Shown in pieces: positions 16,161-25,640 of a stretch of DNA of 64,000 bases. Origin of the DNA: Spirochaetia bacterium. Lineage in GTDB: Bacteria; Spirochaetota; Leptospiria; Leptospirales; Leptonemataceae. Within the stretch, counting starts at the first letter, position 1, and the number at the start of each line of letters is the position of its first letter. The stretch spans positions 1 through 64,000 of the forward strand of contig VFLI01000051.1 in NCBI GenBank assembly GCA_009885105.1, read 5' to 3'. Position numbers and translations under genes: made by a program. The notes under the pieces are model-generated. The model did not search any database. It was not told the origin of the DNA and worked only from the letters and a program-made list of their open reading frames with translations.

Positions 16161-17522
16161 TTACCTGCTCCAGCGGACACTCCCGTCGTTAGCTATTGTC
16201 GCCACCTCACCATCCGGAGACGGTTTCACTCCGAGGCATTCCACAATAAACGCGGCATTGGTTTTGGGGCTGGCATCGGGCGCATCGACTCGCCGGAACT
16301 TCTTACCTGAATTGACAATCGTTTTGGCCCCTCTGACCAGGACACCGTATTCAGGCAGCCTGTCGGAGGGAGATTCACGGAATCTATCCGGCTGGCGATA
16401 GAGTATGAATATCAGCAAAATCCAAATGGGAATTTTAATACTGCCGCTCAATGCCTCGATCCCCAGACACATAAGAAATGAAAAGGGAGCCATCATGGTG
16501 ACGAGATGGTAGAGATCGGGGCGGATGGGATATACGGCACAGCCGGCGATGGCAACAGCGAGCGGGAGCCAGGAAAAAAAGAACCACTCCGGTTTTCGCG
16601 CGATCACAGCCAGAGAGAGAAGCCAGGGTATGACGACAAAACTTGAATGACGAACAATGAAATCCGCATTTTCAAAAAGCAAAAGCGCGTCGCCGCGAAC
16701 GATGTATCGATAGGCGGCCGTTGTGTGGAATTTGGCGGGTTCTTGCAGTATAGTTAAGATGCTTGATGTGGCGCCCGATGTCCGCGGCAGCCCTTCTTTG
16801 AACCAGTATACAAAATAAGGAATTTGCAGACATAGAATACAAACCATGGCAAGAAAGGTAAATTTAAATACTGCGCGGAAATTAGATTTTCTATATTCTC
16901 GAAATAAAAGAAATAGAAAAATTGAAATGGTTGAAAAGACCGCCGGGAAATGTGCCTGAAACGCTACCCAGGCGAAAATGAAAGGTAAGAATGGGCTTGT
17001 TTGCGGTTTCTTGAAATATCGAATTGAAGCAGCATAGGCAAAATTTACGAACGCTGTGCCCACACCAGGATTCCAGGATGTGTTGCCGGAGAACGATGCC
17101 TCGAAAGGCGAAGAAATAATAAATAAAATAGCCGCGCTTGAAAAAGGAAAAGACATAACCGAAAGCAAGGCTCGATACAGAAATCCGGCAGACAGTCCAT
17201 AAATAAAGGCGACTCCAATCCCACCCGCATGAGGCAGATAATCTGTGAAGGGACCGATGACCTCCCGCGATAACCATAAAATCCAGTACAGGATTGGCCC
17301 GAGCGAATAACCGCCATCGACACGCGGCGTCCCTCTGAGAGGAAGATCAGTGAAAGCCACCGAAATCTCCTTCCAGTAAAGAATTTGATCACCGAATAAC
17401 TGAAAATGCTCCGCAATACCATGGGCGCGAAAATAAAAAGCATAGAAAGCGATCAGCAATGGAAGGAAGTAACTCTGAATTGCCTCTTTTCCTCGACTCG
17501 ATGGCAGCAAAGAACGGCTCAT
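16161..17522 (-). CDS. Polytopic GT-C-type glycosyltransferase-like membrane protein
   Basis: This 453-residue protein with about ten helices shares the loop style of the 13049 gene: FGDQILYWKEISVAF and YSLGPILYWILWL. SGNTSWNPGVG follows. The soluble C-terminal tail (about residues 395-453) is extracytoplasmic or cytoplasmic and of unknown use. It converges with the gene at 14477, leaving 31 bases between the stops. The paralogy with 13049 suggests two transferases acting on one glycan. Confidence 0.66.
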   Translation of the reverse strand: MSRSLLPSSRGKEAIQSYFLPLLIAFYAFYFRAHGIAEHFQLFGDQILYWKEISVAFTDLPLRGTPRVDGGYSLGPILYWILWLSREVIGPFTDYLPHAGGIGVAFIYGLSAGFLYRALLSVMSFPFSSAAILFIISSPFEASFSGNTSWNPGVGTAFVNFAYAASIRYFKKPQTSPFLPFIFAWVAFQAHFPAVFSTISIFLFLLFREYRKSNFRAVFKFTFLAMVCILCLQIPYFVYWFKEGLPRTSGATSSILTILQEPAKFHTTAAYRYIVRGDALLLFENADFIVRHSSFVVIPWLLSLAVIARKPEWFFFSWLPLAVAIAGCAVYPIRPDLYHLVTMMAPFSFLMCLGIEALSGSIKIPIWILLIFILYRQPDRFRESPSDRLPEYGVLVRGAKTIVNSGKKFRRVDAPDASPKTNAAFIVECLGVKPSPDGEVATIANDGSVRWSR

Positions 17523-17589
17523 AGAAGATGAGCGACAATTTGTGCAGTCTATGTCAAGATATTTATAATAATTTTTTATACAATATTCT

Positions 17590-18873
17590 TTAATCTTCCT
17601 TCTTGTGATGATTTGCCCTCAAGAATTCATTCGAAAGCACCAGCATGTAGCAAGGGAAGAGCAGAAGAAGGTTTGCGATAAATATTGTTCCATAACCGCT
17701 GTAAATCTTCCAGTCTGAAAACTGATTGAAGAAGAATATACTCGTAAGAATGATTGAAACGGAGACCGCCAAAGCTGCCGTAAATTTTTTAATAGGATGG
17801 TTCTTGAAAATATTCAAACTGTGAACAAGAAGCGCCACCTGGCAGAATGGTAGGTATACAAAATAATGTGGCCATGAAGTCCGCACTAGAAACGCCAAAG
17901 TTAGGAATACAATAATTATTGATAAAGACAATCCGACTATCAATTTAAGATGTCGGAGCCGCCAGACAAGCCCAATATTCACCGCCGCGATACAATAACC
18001 CAGAATCCCGAGTTTCTCGAAACTGAATGAATAATACAACGACGGTGCACAGCGAACAATCAAACGCATGAATACGTGAGGAAAATATTGAGAGTTTATA
18101 TCAATCATATCCAATTTTCGCTTGATCCTCAAGAGAGCAATGGAGGCGATCTCGAACTCCTTCCAGTCCGTAAAACCGATTACGGTAATGGGAACAAGTG
18201 CATAAAAAACAACCACTCCTAAAAGAAATGATACCACCACGCGCCATTCGCGACGCAACACAAAGGGCACAATGAAGACGGCCGGGTAATATTTTATAGA
18301 TGTACCAAATGCCAGCAGAAAACCTGCCGCAACCGGAAACCCGGCTATTCGCAAATGGTAAACCCCCAAAATGCCAACAAAAAGAAACAGAGAGACCTGT
18401 CCCCAGGCAAAATTATGAAGAAGCGGCACCGACGTAATCATTAAAGAAAAAAAAAGGATGGCTGCATACGGTGATTTTTTTCCGAATTTGTTAAAAAACA
18501 TAAAGATTACAATCATGAACAATGTGAATTGAAAGATACCCCAGACCAACATATCAGTCTGTAATGACAGATATTTTAATGGAAGCAGCAGTACCGCGAA
18601 AAATGCTGGAAAAATAAAACCTCCCACCGGACGCTTTGTCTCAAGAAAGCTTTGAGCCATGCCCAAATAGTAATCCTTGAAATCCTGAAAAATGCTCGGA
18701 CATATGTCAATTGCCTTGACGAAATCAGTTGTAGTTTCCCAACGATTGAGATAGTAATTATATATTAGAGAAAAGATCAAAACACAGATTAAATATACGA
18801 TATAGGGACGGCGAATCTTTTCATCTGCATACGAGAGAAGTGACTTGGCTTTATTCAATATTTTCCCCACCAT
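17590..18873 (-). CDS. GT87 (DUF2029)-type glycosyltransferase
   Basis: Start 18873 (MVGKILNKAKSL) is next to the end of the upstream gene. About ten helices carry FAWGQVSLFLFVGILG and FGTSIKYYPAVFIVPFVLRR, the GQ and K-P signatures of polyprenyl-phosphate-mannose alpha-mannosyltransferases (GT87). It acts at the inner membrane with the active site outside the cytoplasm. It is transcribed with the small gene at 18875 and is probably part of the inserted island. GC is lower than in the flanks. Confidence 0.82.
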   Translation of the reverse strand: MVGKILNKAKSLLSYADEKIRRPYIVYLICVLIFSLIYNYYLNRWETTTDFVKAIDICPSIFQDFKDYYLGMAQSFLETKRPVGGFIFPAFFAVLLLPLKYLSLQTDMLVWGIFQFTLFMIVIFMFFNKFGKKSPYAAILFFSLMITSVPLLHNFAWGQVSLFLFVGILGVYHLRIAGFPVAAGFLLAFGTSIKYYPAVFIVPFVLRREWRVVVSFLLGVVVFYALVPITVIGFTDWKEFEIASIALLRIKRKLDMIDINSQYFPHVFMRLIVRCAPSLYYSFSFEKLGILGYCIAAVNIGLVWRLRHLKLIVGLSLSIIIVFLTLAFLVRTSWPHYFVYLPFCQVALLVHSLNIFKNHPIKKFTAALAVSVSIILTSIFFFNQFSDWKIYSGYGTIFIANLLLLFPCYMLVLSNEFLRANHHKKED

Positions 18874-18874
18874 C

Positions 18875-19507
18875 CTATTTCCCATACAGCGCCAGCACCT
18901 TCGCAATCTCGTCCAGCTCAATCTCCCGCAACCCCGCCGCTGTTTTCACAATAGCCTTACCATCTCTCACCGATTCAATATATCCCTCGATCTGAAACTC
19001 CCCGGTATCCTCTTCATTCTCTCTCTTCACTTCGCGAAAAAGTATCCTGTGATAGATCGCAACCGGCCCCCCCATCCCAGGATCGATCCTGCCGGCAAAA
19101 GATGGCACCGCAGCGCTTTCACCTATGCCCTCCACCTTTCGCCCCACCTCCTTTAGACGTTCTTTCTCCTTCTGGAGGATGCGATACTGCACAATCGCCG
19201 CAGTGTCTTCCGGCTTGAGAACGATGGCATTTGAAGGACATCCTTCTATCAATTTCGTGCGAACAATAAAACTGACAATAAACCCCAGCAACGACAGCCC
19301 GACATCGCCCGGATACGCAACTTCCCTGTACCGGATAGACGGATACTTTGTGAGTCGCTCGCCAGGCCATTGTTTCGGACGGTCGCGAAGACATGCCGGA
19401 GTTATTCGCAAAGCCCAGTCTTGCCTGGGGCGGGGAGGATACCTATCATAAGGTATTTTCCAATATTTAGAACCAACCGACTCGCCGTATAGAATAACGA
19501 CAAACAT
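18875..19507 (-). CDS. Hypothetical protein, possible shortened lipoprotein
   Basis: This 210-residue protein opens with MFVVILYGESVGSKYWKIP; there is no full signal peptide, although related-looking envelope proteins would carry one. A GAGGA site ten bases before the ATG supports this start. A hydrophobic stretch DVGLSLLGFIVSFIV (about 70-85) may be a membrane helix. The C-terminal half is charged, with REIELDEIAKVL. GC matches the chromosome rather than the AT-rich island. The function is not recognised. Confidence 0.6.
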   Translation of the reverse strand: MFVVILYGESVGSKYWKIPYDRYPPRPRQDWALRITPACLRDRPKQWPGERLTKYPSIRYREVAYPGDVGLSLLGFIVSFIVRTKLIEGCPSNAIVLKPEDTAAIVQYRILQKEKERLKEVGRKVEGIGESAAVPSFAGRIDPGMGGPVAIYHRILFREVKRENEEDTGEFQIEGYIESVRDGKAIVKTAAGLREIELDEIAKVLALYGK

Positions 19508-19682
19508 GCGTCAAAATTCCTCGTTGATATACAAATGTCAATGATTACCGTCGCACTATCCACCATTGAGCGGCATGTTATATCAGTCGACACACGTTTG
19601 CCATCCTTAACACCCATTTTTCATTTTTGCCCTGATCGCGTTACACAATTCTCATCCGTCATCCCCAGTCGACCGGAAGTAA

Positions 19683-20117
19683 AAAACAGAAAAAGAACTT
19701 ACAAGAATTGTCAATGCTACTGCCGCATATGAAATTTTGTTCCGTTGCCGTGAGCCGAAATCATCATTCCTTCTACCCGTCTATGTCTTCGCCGTTAACT
19801 GGGCAATTCCATTGGTATTCACTGCAACGCTTGGTCTGGATTGGATCGCGCGGCTCCTGATCACAATGGCGCTGCTGGTTCCTGCAGCGTTTCTGATGGG
19901 CTTCGCATTCCCTTCAGGCATGATTCGTTTTAACGGTCCCAATCGCCCATGGTTCTGGGCCCTCAACGGCGCGGCCGGTGTGCTGGCCAGCGTTCTATCA
20001 CTTTCTCTTTCAATGGAGTTTGGATTCTCGCATGTGGGCATCATGGGAGCGTGCGCTTACGCAGCCGCCTGGCTGCTGATACTCGGGCGCCGGGTTTCGG
20101 AAGAAACCAATAGATAG
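19683..20117 (+). pseudogene. C-terminal fragment of the membrane spermidine synthase-like protein
   Basis: An open frame from 19683 to TAG at 20115-20117 has no plausible start except a TTG at 19737. It has three to four helices, with FAFPSGMIRF and PWFWALNGAAGVLASVL then FGFSHVGIMG. These are the family's C-terminal signatures. It matches, in orientation and order, the N-terminal fragment at 12364. The two fragments and the lost centre once made one gene. Confidence 0.72.
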
Positions 20118-20189
20118 AAAAAGCCGCAGTATCGTTCCTCCCCGGCGATGTGCCGGCGGAAAAAGACACTGCGGCCCGTTGTTCTCAGA

Positions 20190-20774
20190 TCAATTCTTGC
20201 GCATGCAGTAGGTCAGCGCCACGTTCTTTGGCCGCGTTTCATTTGCGGTGCGCGGTGCGCCATTGACTCCGTCGTCCGTTGGGTTCCCGATAATAAGGTC
20301 CGTCGCAAATGCTGAGGCAGTCGCAGCCGATCCGGCAAATGCCAATCCGCCCGTATTCGGTGGCATACCATTGGACCACGAATGCGAGTGCCAGTGCCCC
20401 TGAAACGTATCTCCTTGCGGAAGAGCGCCGATGGCACGACTTCCATCAGGATCGACAAGTGCAGGACCGGTGCCCACGTCATCACGGCCGCGAATGAACA
20501 TACCGCGCAGATTCGGAGTTCCGTTTGTTCCGTCAGCGGGCGCCCATCCATCCGGGCAGTTCGCCAGATAGAATGCCATGATGGCTCCTTCCGGCGCCGC
20601 GATGGCGAAATTCTGATTGATCATGGCCGAGCTGATTACCTGGCCGGGCGCAAATACGTTCATGGCCATGGCAGCGGCAAAGACGCCCGTGCTCAGAAGT
20701 CCCGCGCCCAGTCCGACGCCCTTGAAAAATCCACTTTTTATTGAGTCTATCAATCTTGTTTTTATCTGTTTCAT
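20190..20774 (-). CDS. Exported protein with phage tail collar-like domain
   Basis: Start 20774 (MKQIKTRLIDSIK) follows GGAG by eight bases. A hydrophobic anchor fills residues about 20-45. The rest matches tail-collar domains: IMAFYLANCPDGWAPADG, NLRGMFIRGRDD, and the ending RPKNVALTYCMRKN. Such domains also occur on bacterial surface proteins. It lies 40 bases downstream of the lipoprotein at 20814 and is probably cotranscribed. No other phage gene is near, so it is read as a surface protein, not a prophage. Confidence 0.82.
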   Translation of the reverse strand: MKQIKTRLIDSIKSGFFKGVGLGAGLLSTGVFAAAMAMNVFAPGQVISSAMINQNFAIAAPEGAIMAFYLANCPDGWAPADGTNGTPNLRGMFIRGRDDVGTGPALVDPDGSRAIGALPQGDTFQGHWHSHSWSNGMPPNTGGLAFAGSAATASAFATDLIIGNPTDDGVNGAPRTANETRPKNVALTYCMRKN

Positions 20775-20813
20775 TGTTTTTTCTCCGTTATAGTATTTCA
20801 TCTCATCAAAATT

Positions 20814-22289
20814 TTAATTGAACACGCACGATGTATCAAATAGCCCCGTGTCAAACAGACAGAAGGCTCCGGTTCCGTGCACAAAGACATTGTACGTTAT
20901 GCTGTAGGCCCCCAGTGTCGCCGTGATCGTCCCGAACGTGTCCGCGCCAAGATTCGCCGCAGTCAGCTGTCCGTAGTTCGCCGGGCCGCCGAATGTTCCG
21001 ATGCCTCCGGCCGCGCTGAAGACTGGTTGCACAAACATAAAGTTGTTGAATGCGTCGTAACCGGCCGCATCCAGCTGCGTGACGCTGTTGGCGTTCACAT
21101 GCAATGGATCTGGCAGAACGGCGTCGTTGTACAGAACATCCATTCGGTTCATCACACCCGGATACACGCTGATCGGAACGGACAGATTCAGATTGCCGTA
21201 GGTTCCCTGCAAAAAGGAACTCCCAATAATCTGCGCTGTGTACCTGGCGCTGAGCCAGGTGGGCCGGCTGGTCGTTCCCTTGCCTGCCGCAAATGTCAGC
21301 GTATCCGCCGGCACTGGATAGTAGGTGGCGGAAGCAGTCCCCTTCACCTGAACTGTCAGATCGCGCGAGAAACCGGCGCTTATCTGGCTGACCGTCGTCT
21401 GGAAACGGATTGGTGTGACCGGATCTCGAACATTTCCCGCAATCGTGCTGAAAACAGCAGGCGCTCCGGCCGGATTTGTCCTTCCGCTGTTGAGCGAATC
21501 AAAAGCAGCAATGTAATACTGAAGTCCCGCGGCCGCGATGTCCGCTGCCGGAATCTTCGCCGTATAGAACTGGCCCGATCCATCGTTTGCATCCGGCAGC
21601 ATTGCGATATTCTTAAATGCTCCGCCGCTGCCGGTGGTCCGGTAATAGAATCGAACCGTCGCGACGGCCGATCCTGCATCCCAGTCGATTATGGCGCTGC
21701 GCACCGTTGCCGGCAGTCCCGCGATGAGTCGGCCGGGAAAAAATGCGGCTCCGCCGATTGTCGGCGCGTTGTTTCCGACTCCAAGAAGCTGCGCCGTAAG
21801 AATGTACGACGAGAAATGATAGATCGGCGAACTCACGCAGTGATTCACCATATCCACATCGCCGCCCATGCTCACGAATTCGCCGGTGTCGAGGTCGTTG
21901 TACTGGATCTGCAGCGTTCTCTCCTGAAATCCCTGCGCCAGCACGTCCTTCGCATCGTAGCAGATTTTCAATGTCGCCGGTTTGTTGAACTGCAGATTTT
22001 CCGGACCGAACCTGTAAGCGGCCTGAAGCGGCGCCACAGAATCCTTTGGATTGGGAAGGTCGATCGATGTGTACGTGATCGTTGTTTCCTCTTCCAACGC
22101 TCCCTGTGGAACAGTCAGGCTCATGGTCGGCGCCTGAATCGTCCCTCCTGCTGCCGGGGTCACCCTTGCCGAGGCAGCTGCAGCCAGCATAAACAATCGG
22201 CTCATGGCCGATTGGCCGTCTGAAACTTGCTGACAGCCAACTGTCAATACGACAAGCAAGCTCAGATACAATCTATTGCTTGATTTCAT
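20814..22289 (-). CDS. Large surface lipoprotein
   Basis: The signal peptide MKSSNRLYLSLLVVLTVGC ends in lipobox TVGC. Residues about 45-150 resemble a ZU5-like domain: GGTIQAPTMSLTVPQGALEEE, then FNKPATLKICYD. Beta-sandwich repeats with Gly/Ser/Thr-rich loops follow (about 170-490). It is likely anchored at the cell surface. A ribosome site AAGGAGG precedes the ATG. It is followed by the tail-collar protein at 20190, possibly a partner. A long antisense frame over it is a shadow. Confidence 0.82.
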   Translation of the reverse strand: MKSSNRLYLSLLVVLTVGCQQVSDGQSAMSRLFMLAAAASARVTPAAGGTIQAPTMSLTVPQGALEEETTITYTSIDLPNPKDSVAPLQAAYRFGPENLQFNKPATLKICYDAKDVLAQGFQERTLQIQYNDLDTGEFVSMGGDVDMVNHCVSSPIYHFSSYILTAQLLGVGNNAPTIGGAAFFPGRLIAGLPATVRSAIIDWDAGSAVATVRFYYRTTGSGGAFKNIAMLPDANDGSGQFYTAKIPAADIAAAGLQYYIAAFDSLNSGRTNPAGAPAVFSTIAGNVRDPVTPIRFQTTVSQISAGFSRDLTVQVKGTASATYYPVPADTLTFAAGKGTTSRPTWLSARYTAQIIGSSFLQGTYGNLNLSVPISVYPGVMNRMDVLYNDAVLPDPLHVNANSVTQLDAAGYDAFNNFMFVQPVFSAAGGIGTFGGPANYGQLTAANLGADTFGTITATLGAYSITYNVFVHGTGAFCLFDTGLFDTSCVFN

Positions 22290-22468
22290 TCATAGTCCTC
22301 CTTCAATGTATTCTGGCAGGCCGCGGATCTTCCGATCCATCTCGCCCGCTCATTTTGTTTAGTATCTGGAGGAGTCGTTTTCTCAAAAAAAAATTCCATT
22401 ATGAATATTTTGCGCGTTTCGAATAGTTTATGACGTTATTGTGCATTCTCCCGAATTGAATGTCCATT

Positions 22469-23818
22469 TTATTCAAATTTAATCTCTTCGATCTGTTCGG
22501 GGTCCAGCATCACAATACCGTTGGCCGTGTACACGCGGTATCTGCCGTTTTCACCGAACACCACGCCAAAGATCGTTTCACCATTTTTCAGCTGGATTTC
22601 CTGCGGGGATTTGCCCAGAACCCGCGTTGCTTCCCGGCGGAATGTTTCGCGGTCCACAGGACGATCACCATTGCGAAGTTCCTGATAGCGGGCCTCGCGT
22701 TCTTTTTCATCGGCCGCTTCAAAGGATAGTCTGCGCGCCTGCATCTGTTCAGCGGACAGAGTCTGCGCCTCGGGAGGCTGACCGAAAGCCGCCTGCACCA
22801 GTCTGAGATTCGCTGCGCGATCCTCGGCAGTCGGGAATGCTCTTTCCAGGAAATCAAGGGCGGAGCGGATTTCAATACGAGAAACATCAGAACGCTGACG
22901 CAGCCGCAGCCGGGCCAGAGAAGGGTCCGCCAGGGCCGACTCAAGGCGCTCAATTCTCCTGAGACGATCCTTAAAATCCTGTCCGTGCACCGTCGACTGT
23001 GAAAGCGCGCTCACTTTCACGGAGGCCTTCTGAAAGACCTGCAGCGTTCCGGACAGCAGTTCGCTTTTCGCAATCAACTCTGCAGGCAGATCTTCCAGAG
23101 CATCCCAGCGCCGACGGAAATTGACCGTTCCTTCGTATGTCGATAGCATCGTATCCGAGGAAGAGTTTGTCTCAACAGAAAATACTGTCCCTGTCACGGA
23201 AGCCTCCGCATTCCTGGTGTAGATGGACAGCCCCTGTGATGGAGCTGCTCTTTCCTGATTTCGTGAAAGACTGACGTAAATACGGCCGGACTTCAAACGC
23301 GTTTTGAAAAGATCAGAGTTCAGTAAGTCAAGGCGGATTTCAGAATCCGACAACAGACGCAGATTCACCTGCGATCCCGCATTCTCTGAGAGCAGAACTG
23401 CCAGCGACTGGCCGGCCACAGTCAATCGATCTTTTTGGGCAAGCCTGTCACCTACGGCGGCCCTGTGTTCATTTCTCAAAACCTCTCCGCTTACAAAAAC
23501 AACAGCTGCCGGCGGCGAATCAGACCGATTTATTATAAAGCCAAAATATACCAGCAAAAGCGCGGCGATCGCTCCCGCAAACGAAACTCCGGCCGCGAGC
23601 CGGAAGCGCAGTATTCTTGACTTCGCCGGGGGCTCCGCACCGGTAGCAGAAGCTGTTGAAGCTGCTGATTCATGCGTTAATTCGGAAAGTCTTTTGCGCA
23701 GCGACGCAGGCATGGGCCTTACTTCAACGCGCAGTGCATCGAGTTCTCCGGGCCAGGCCGCAGACGGCTGTTCCAGGAGACGACGCGCCAGCTCCTCTTT
23801 AGACAGTTTCTCACTCAT
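22469..23818 (-). CDS. FecR-domain anti-sigma-like membrane protein
   Basis: Start 23818 overlaps the stop of the sigma factor by four bases, the usual sign of a sigma/anti-sigma pair. An N-terminal cytoplasmic region (1-72) is followed by one helix (about 73-95, LAAGVSFAGAIAALLLVYFG). The FecR domain lies at about 100-250: FVSGEVLRN, SIYTRNAEASVTGTVFSVET. The last 40 residues (IQLKNGETIFGVVF onwards) match the tails of the two FecR proteins at 32494 and 33720. It likely holds the sigma factor inactive until an envelope signal arrives. Confidence 0.85.
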   Translation of the reverse strand: MSEKLSKEELARRLLEQPSAAWPGELDALRVEVRPMPASLRKRLSELTHESAASTASATGAEPPAKSRILRFRLAAGVSFAGAIAALLLVYFGFIINRSDSPPAAVVFVSGEVLRNEHRAAVGDRLAQKDRLTVAGQSLAVLLSENAGSQVNLRLLSDSEIRLDLLNSDLFKTRLKSGRIYVSLSRNQERAAPSQGLSIYTRNAEASVTGTVFSVETNSSSDTMLSTYEGTVNFRRRWDALEDLPAELIAKSELLSGTLQVFQKASVKVSALSQSTVHGQDFKDRLRRIERLESALADPSLARLRLRQRSDVSRIEIRSALDFLERAFPTAEDRAANLRLVQAAFGQPPEAQTLSAEQMQARRLSFEAADEKEREARYQELRNGDRPVDRETFRREATRVLGKSPQEIQLKNGETIFGVVFGENGRYRVYTANGIVMLDPEQIEEIKFE

Positions 23819-24366
23819 AGATTGAGGTCCTCCAGATGCAGCCCGGCTTTGCGGCATGCTTCGGCAAGAATGCTGAGCGCATTTTCCATCAAACGATATA
23901 CGGTCGACTGCGAACGGCCAGTACGGCGGCATATCGAGTCAATTTCCGCCTCTTCCAGAAAGCGCAGACGAATGACCATCGCCAGGTCTTCAGGCAGACC
24001 AGGATCCTCGATTGTCTCCAGAAGGATCAAACGAAGTTCGCGCGCAAGTTCTTCGCGATTGGCACGCCGCTGTCCCGCATGATCGGGAGCGTCTTCCGGA
24101 AACGGCGCTTCCCGGCTTTCCTTCCGCAGTCGTCCAAAGTAGTCGTGTTTTGCAATTGTCTGCAGATATTGGGGGGCTGTTGCCCGTAAAACCTTGCCCC
24201 TCCTCACCTGTACAAGAAATTTCACATAAGCATTCTGCATCGCATCGGAAGCTGCATCCTCATCACGGCACAGAATGCAGAGATATGTATAAATTCGATC
24301 GCCGTGCATGTTCAAGAAAGCGTCCAATTCCGCCTCCCCGATGATATCCGACGCGCCGACAGTCAT
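23815..24366 (-). CDS. ECF-type RNA polymerase sigma factor
   Basis: The protein of about 183 residues has a region 2-like part (FLNMHGDRIYTYLCILCRDED, then DAMQNAYVKFL) and a region 4 helix-turn-helix at the end (ICRRTGRSQSTVYRLMENAL). Start 24366 (MTVGASDII) is chosen because the longer form has a hydrophobic, unsigma-like prefix; the ribosome site is weak either way. It is translationally coupled to the FecR gene and is probably released when that protein senses stress. Confidence 0.82.
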   Translation of the reverse strand: MTVGASDIIGEAELDAFLNMHGDRIYTYLCILCRDEDAASDAMQNAYVKFLVQVRRGKVLRATAPQYLQTIAKHDYFGRLRKESREAPFPEDAPDHAGQRRANREELARELRLILLETIEDPGLPEDLAMVIRLRFLEEAEIDSICRRTGRSQSTVYRLMENALSILAEACRKAGLHLEDLNL

Positions 24367-24514
24367 GGCTCTGCCACGGCCGGAATTCCATGAAACGGCG
24401 GCAACGCATAAACAGACAACATGTGCGGACATGATCTGTATAGTCCCAGAGAGAGGAATTTTCGCAAAAAAAATAGGAAGGACACTTTAAAAATACTGGC
24501 CATGCTGGTTTCCA

Positions 24515-24718
24515 TCACGGTCCAAATGTGCAGGAATCGAACTTTCCCGGCGAATCAAAGCGGCAGTAAGTCTGCTGTATCAATCCGCCAAGGTATCCTG
24601 CGATTCCCTTCGGGCCTTTCAGGTCAAAACTGTTGTCCAGATCCGATACCAGACATCCGCCGCCGATTGCCAGGGCAACGATTGTCGCGCCAATCCATAA
24701 CAGAATCCTGTTCTTCAT
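24515..24718 (-). CDS. Small lipoprotein
   Basis: The 67-residue product begins MKNRILLWIGATIVALAIGG and is cut after lipobox IGGGC. The mature part is short with two further Cys residues. The ATG at 24718 overlaps the stop of the upstream gene by four bases (24715-24718), so it is cotranslated with the DUF5683-like protein. I do not recognise a family. Confidence 0.7.
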   Translation of the reverse strand: MKNRILLWIGATIVALAIGGGCLVSDLDNSFDLKGPKGIAGYLGGLIQQTYCRFDSPGKFDSCTFGP

Positions 24719-25530
24719 AAAGAAAAACTCACAACGGCCAGAATTGCGTCTCTTCTGAAATTCAGGCTGATGACAGGAGCCGAATCGCGTGACGAACCGA
24801 ACCAGCGCTTCTCCCACGGAACACCTCCGTACGCGATATCCAGCAGGTTCCAGATCCAGAGAATGGGCAGGACCATCAGAATGGTGTTGCCCTTCTCCTG
24901 GAGGCGGTAGACCTCGCTTTCTTTTCGTGACAGATACATGAAATTGATTGCGGCAGCTTCCGCCACGCCCAGCGATCCGGTGATGGTCTGCGACGCCACA
25001 AGTCCGACGGGAATCGGATTGTTGTAATCCCTCTGCGCCGCAGCGTGTTCCTGACGGAATGTCCAGTATCTCTGAAGGGCGATCAGCGTGGCAGAGGCGT
25101 AGACCGTTCCTGCGATATTGCGACCCTCGGCCAGCTGTCCCCAGCCGGGAAAAATCGTTGACTTAAGTATTGGAATCATCGGACGTCCCGTCGATGGGAG
25201 GCCATGCCGGCCGGCATCCGGTGACTGAACAGTCGGAGCTTCAGAAACAACGGGTACAGGATTTGTGACGATGTTCGGCATCTCTATAATATGCGGCTGA
25301 CTCCAGGTGGTCACAGCAGGACGTACGGAACGGATTTCTGAATTGGGCACAATTTGAATTCTCCCGTCCTGGAACCGGATCCGGTGCGAATCGGCCGAAG
25401 GCTCCGCCTTGACATCCGTATAACGAATACCCGAACGCAGAATTACAACATCGGCAAGCAAAGCCTTCTGGTAAAAAATCGCCGACAGAACAAACAAGGC
25501 GATACGGTCTATGGAGGCAACACGGGTCAT
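24715..25530 (-). CDS. Exported DUF5683-like membrane protein
   Basis: Start 25530 (MTRVASIDRIALFVLSA) gives a signal peptide. The first 80 mature residues carry ADVVILRSGIRYTDVKAEP, resembling the LKNG tail domain of the FecR proteins. The second half has IPILKSTIFPGWGQLAEGR, the hallmark of DUF5683-type membrane proteins, followed by helices around LIALQRYW and MVLPILWIWNLLD. It is probably an envelope protein. Two lines of evidence tie it to the local FecR network: position and the shared small beta domain. Confidence 0.72.
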   Translation of the reverse strand: MTRVASIDRIALFVLSAIFYQKALLADVVILRSGIRYTDVKAEPSADSHRIRFQDGRIQIVPNSEIRSVRPAVTTWSQPHIIEMPNIVTNPVPVVSEAPTVQSPDAGRHGLPSTGRPMIPILKSTIFPGWGQLAEGRNIAGTVYASATLIALQRYWTFRQEHAAAQRDYNNPIPVGLVASQTITGSLGVAEAAAINFMYLSRKESEVYRLQEKGNTILMVLPILWIWNLLDIAYGGVPWEKRWFGSSRDSAPVISLNFRRDAILAVVSFSL

Positions 25531-25640
25531 GTATATTGCTCCGCGGTAACGATGCTGGCCACCGCACTGTCGCAATTGAATTTTGTCGATAATAAATAAT
25601 CTATATATTTTGTCAAACAGAAAAGCAGCAAATCGGCATT

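Noticed and set aside
20190-20774. Prophage
   Set aside because: A single tail-collar-like domain with a bacterial signal-anchor and no other phage gene does not support a prophage.
20877-22223. 448-codon open frame on the plus strand
   Set aside because: It is antisense to the lipoprotein gene, is rich in Arg, His and Cys, and has no recognisable domain. The minus-strand gene has a signal peptide and ribosome site.
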